Source of the DNA: an uncultured Massilia sp.
GTDB lineage: Bacteria > Pseudomonadota > Gammaproteobacteria > Burkholderiales > Burkholderiaceae_D
DNA: 64,000 nucleotides
Direction of reading: 5' to 3'
NCBI GenBank assembly: GCA_913778765.1
Contig: CAJYXO010000094.1
Coordinates: 1-64,000, forward strand
Below are positions 62,771 to 64,000 of this stretch, piece after piece. Each line of letters starts with the position of its first letter. Within the stretch, counting starts at the first letter, position 1. A model generated the notes under the pieces. It was not told the origin of the DNA. It was given only the letters and a program-made list of their open reading frames with translations, and searched no databases. The position numbers were made by a program, and so were the translations under genes.

Positions 62771-63058
62771 TCAGTCTTTCTTGAACTTCTCGCTGCTGTC
62801 GCGGCTGGCGCGATAGCCAATCAGAATCAGGCCCACCAGCATCATCGCAAACACTTCCGGTTCTGGCAGTTCGGACATGGAAGGCGAAGGTGGGGCGACA
62901 ACGTCGGTACGCGCAACCGGCGATACATCGGCAATGCGATGTGTGCGGATGGCGTGGGTGGTGTCGAGGTCGATGGCGGCGGCCTGGGCGGCGCCGGCGG
63001 AAAGCAGGCCAAGAGCTGAGCTGAATGCTGCGGCAAGAACGGTTCGTTTCACGGTCAT
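62771..63058 (-). CDS. Small PEP-CTERM sorting-domain protein
   Basis: A 95-residue exported protein. ATG 63058 gives the signal peptide MTVKRTVLAAAFSSALGLLS, cleaved near AAQA. After a short acidic middle the C-terminus reads LPEPEVFAMMLVGLILIGYR followed by a basic end. This is the PEP-CTERM pattern: a PEP motif, one hydrophobic helix and a basic tail. In bacteria with exosortase, such proteins are sorted to the cell surface in EPS/biofilm contexts. At only about 45 residues between signal and anchor, it is a minimal example. No exosortase lies in the window. Confidence 0.88.
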   Translation of the reverse strand: MTVKRTVLAAAFSSALGLLSAGAAQAAAIDLDTTHAIRTHRIADVSPVARTDVVAPPSPSMSELPEPEVFAMMLVGLILIGYRASRDSSEKFKKD

Positions 63059-63547
63059 TCCTTGAAAATGTCTGGCGACAATGCCGGCATGAACCCGGCA
63101 ATACTGCATTCGATGAAGCTCCGGGCTGTCAATCCAGCATAGCAAAAATGCAGTTTGAATCGCGCCCGTTACGTCTTGTTACCGATTCGATTTCGCATTG
63201 TATTAATTTAAATTAATTATCCCTTGGCTATTTGTTTAATATGCAATAAGTGCTGAAATATTGGCGATTTGATTATGTAACTTGTTGAAAGAACAAAGAA
63301 AAGCGATATCTAATTGTTCATCTCTGTTGTGTCTCAAAATTTTTTCAGCGCACGGTTTACACTTATCTTTTCTTTGGGGGTATAGTCTCCATATCCCTAT
63401 TGCCTTCGGGCATCAAAACAATAGCAAACGCCTACGTTTGCATCCCATTGCGGTCCCAAGCACCGCGCCTTTCGCGTCCACTCGGCACATCGGAAGGCAT
63501 GCAATATCTACGTCGTTAAGCACCTTCAGATTAAAGAGTACTGATAT
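63059..63547. other. AT-rich intergenic region with promoter and leader hairpins
   Basis: This 489-bp gap separates the divergent PEP-CTERM gene and the last gene. 63150-63360 is AT-rich without gene signals. A promoter-like pair is at 63356-63386. Downstream are TGCC-TTCG-GGCA (63401-63412, a UUCG tetraloop hairpin) and GCAAACG-CCTA-CGTTTGC (63424-63441, a perfect 7-bp stem). The following 100 bases to the ATG show no further strong structure. Confidence 0.6.
63356..63386 (+). promoter_or_regulatory. Predicted sigma-70-type promoter
   Basis: TTTACA (63356-63361) and TATAGT (63381-63386) are separated by 19 bases, or TTACAC (63357-63362) by 18. Transcription from here would give a leader of about 155 bases before the ATG at 63548, containing two short hairpins. 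The spacing is long, so the call is tentative. Confidence 0.4.
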
Positions 63548-64000
63548 ATGCCCAATTTTGCCCGACTTCAAATTGCCTTCAAGAATGTTTACGTCCGTAT
63601 CCTGACTGCCGTGGTCCTCGGCATGCTGGTGGGATGGGGCATTTACAAGGCAGACGTCCCGCAGGATCCATCGCCGGTGGTGCACTCGCAGAACATTGCC
63701 GAGATCACCGAGCTGGCTGCACAGAAGGACAAGCTCGACTATCTGCTGGTCGCCCATCCGCTGTCCGACGCGCCGCGCTACATCTATAAATTCAAGGGCG
63801 CGCCCCAGCTGCACGTGGTGAAGGTGCCGAGCACCTCCCACCTGTCGCTCGAGCGCGAGGTCCTGCTGAAGAACGCGATCCCGTATTCGATCGCCAAGGA
63901 CGATTACCTGGCTTCGCACAAGGCCGTGCTGCAGGACGAGAACGAAGGCTTCGCATCCGACGTCTTCTCCTTCATGAAGCGCCATGCGCTCGACCTGACC
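63548..64000 (+). CDS. Membrane-anchored protein, 3' partial, unidentified
   Basis: The frame from ATG 63548 is open to the window end (151 codons). An AAAGAG site nine bases upstream supports this start. A membrane helix lies near residues 17-34 (VRILTAVVLGMLVGWGIYKA). The region after it (residues 40-150) is soluble and mixed: ITELAAQKDKLDYLLVAHPL, IYKFKGAPQLHVVKVPSTSH, VLLKNAIPYSIAKDDYLASH. I do not recognise the family. The layout could fit the membrane-proximal part of an AAA-type protease or another anchored enzyme whose main domain lies beyond the window. Confidence 0.6.
   Translation, partial: MPNFARLQIAFKNVYVRILTAVVLGMLVGWGIYKADVPQDPSPVVHSQNIAEITELAAQKDKLDYLLVAHPLSDAPRYIYKFKGAPQLHVVKVPSTSHLSLEREVLLKNAIPYSIAKDDYLASHKAVLQDENEGFASDVFSFMKRHALDLT

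Noticed and set aside
63282-63605. Plus-strand open frame across the 63.4-kb leader
   Set aside because: It overlaps the better supported ATG at 63548 in another frame and has a composition unlike neighbouring genes.

Overview
The window is a stretch of high-GC chromosome from a betaproteobacterium, most likely Oxalobacteraceae and close to Massilia. The inference rests on the gene set and order: the accB-accC-prmA-DUF3426-pfkB run, yqgE-ruvX-pyrR-pyrB-pyrX, a Pil-Chp chemotaxis operon, a PEP-CTERM protein, and many GC-rich palindromic intergenic repeats. No rRNA, tRNA, CRISPR array, prophage or insertion sequence was found. Nearly all genes are intact and densely packed, with many 4-base start/stop overlaps. 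The first and last genes run off the window.

Layout. 1-1284: the end of a histone H1-like Lys/Ala repeat protein, a strong terminator, and yggT. 1314-8322 (minus): one long gene run, read from right to left as unknown protein, TlpA-like thioredoxin, aroQ, accB, accC, prmA, zinc-ribbon/DUF3426 protein, PfkB kinase. 8411-13019 (plus): mpl, YqiA-like esterase, ubiC, RNB ribonuclease. 13301-15755 (plus): TonB-like protein, aroE, mtgA. 15922-18472: corA, then two paralogous secreted proteins on either side of an opposite-strand haem-copper-oxidase-like membrane protein. 18480-22093 (minus): an atypical Nramp-family transporter, hemL, thiD. 22219-31692 (plus): rubredoxin and the Pil-Chp operon pilG-pilH-pilI-pilJ-chpA, which controls type IV pilus twitching. 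31678-33123 (minus): a DNA photolyase.

33312-37900 (plus): yqgE, ruvX, pyrR, pyrB, a catalytically dead dihydroorotase homologue (pyrX) and plsC. 37936-38790 (minus): apaH. 39077-45079 (plus): a WecA/MraY-like glycosyltransferase, an H-NS-type protein, phosphomannomutase, waaC, waaA and a YcxB-like protein. With gmhB at 46.9 kb this is an envelope and LPS-core block. 45118-59143 (minus): YgjP-like metallopeptidase, plsC, gmhB, glyS, glyQ, lnt, corC/ybeX, then ybeY, phoH and miaB. The conserved ybeZ-ybeY-ybeX-lnt order is interrupted by a plus-strand molybdenum hydroxylase pair (iorAB), with palindromic repeats next to the interruption. 59708-64000: a small HTH-like protein, an HDOD protein with a short partner, gstA, a DUF1697 protein, a very small PEP-CTERM protein, and the start of an unidentified membrane protein.

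The least explained signals are the paralogue/oxidase-like trio at 17-18.5 kb, the transporter with altered metal-site motifs, the palindromic repeat families (one copy in frame inside chpA), the iorAB insertion, the HTH-like gene behind an AT-rich 560-bp gap, and the structured leader at 63.4 kb. I did not find a clear, complete new defence or mobile system here.
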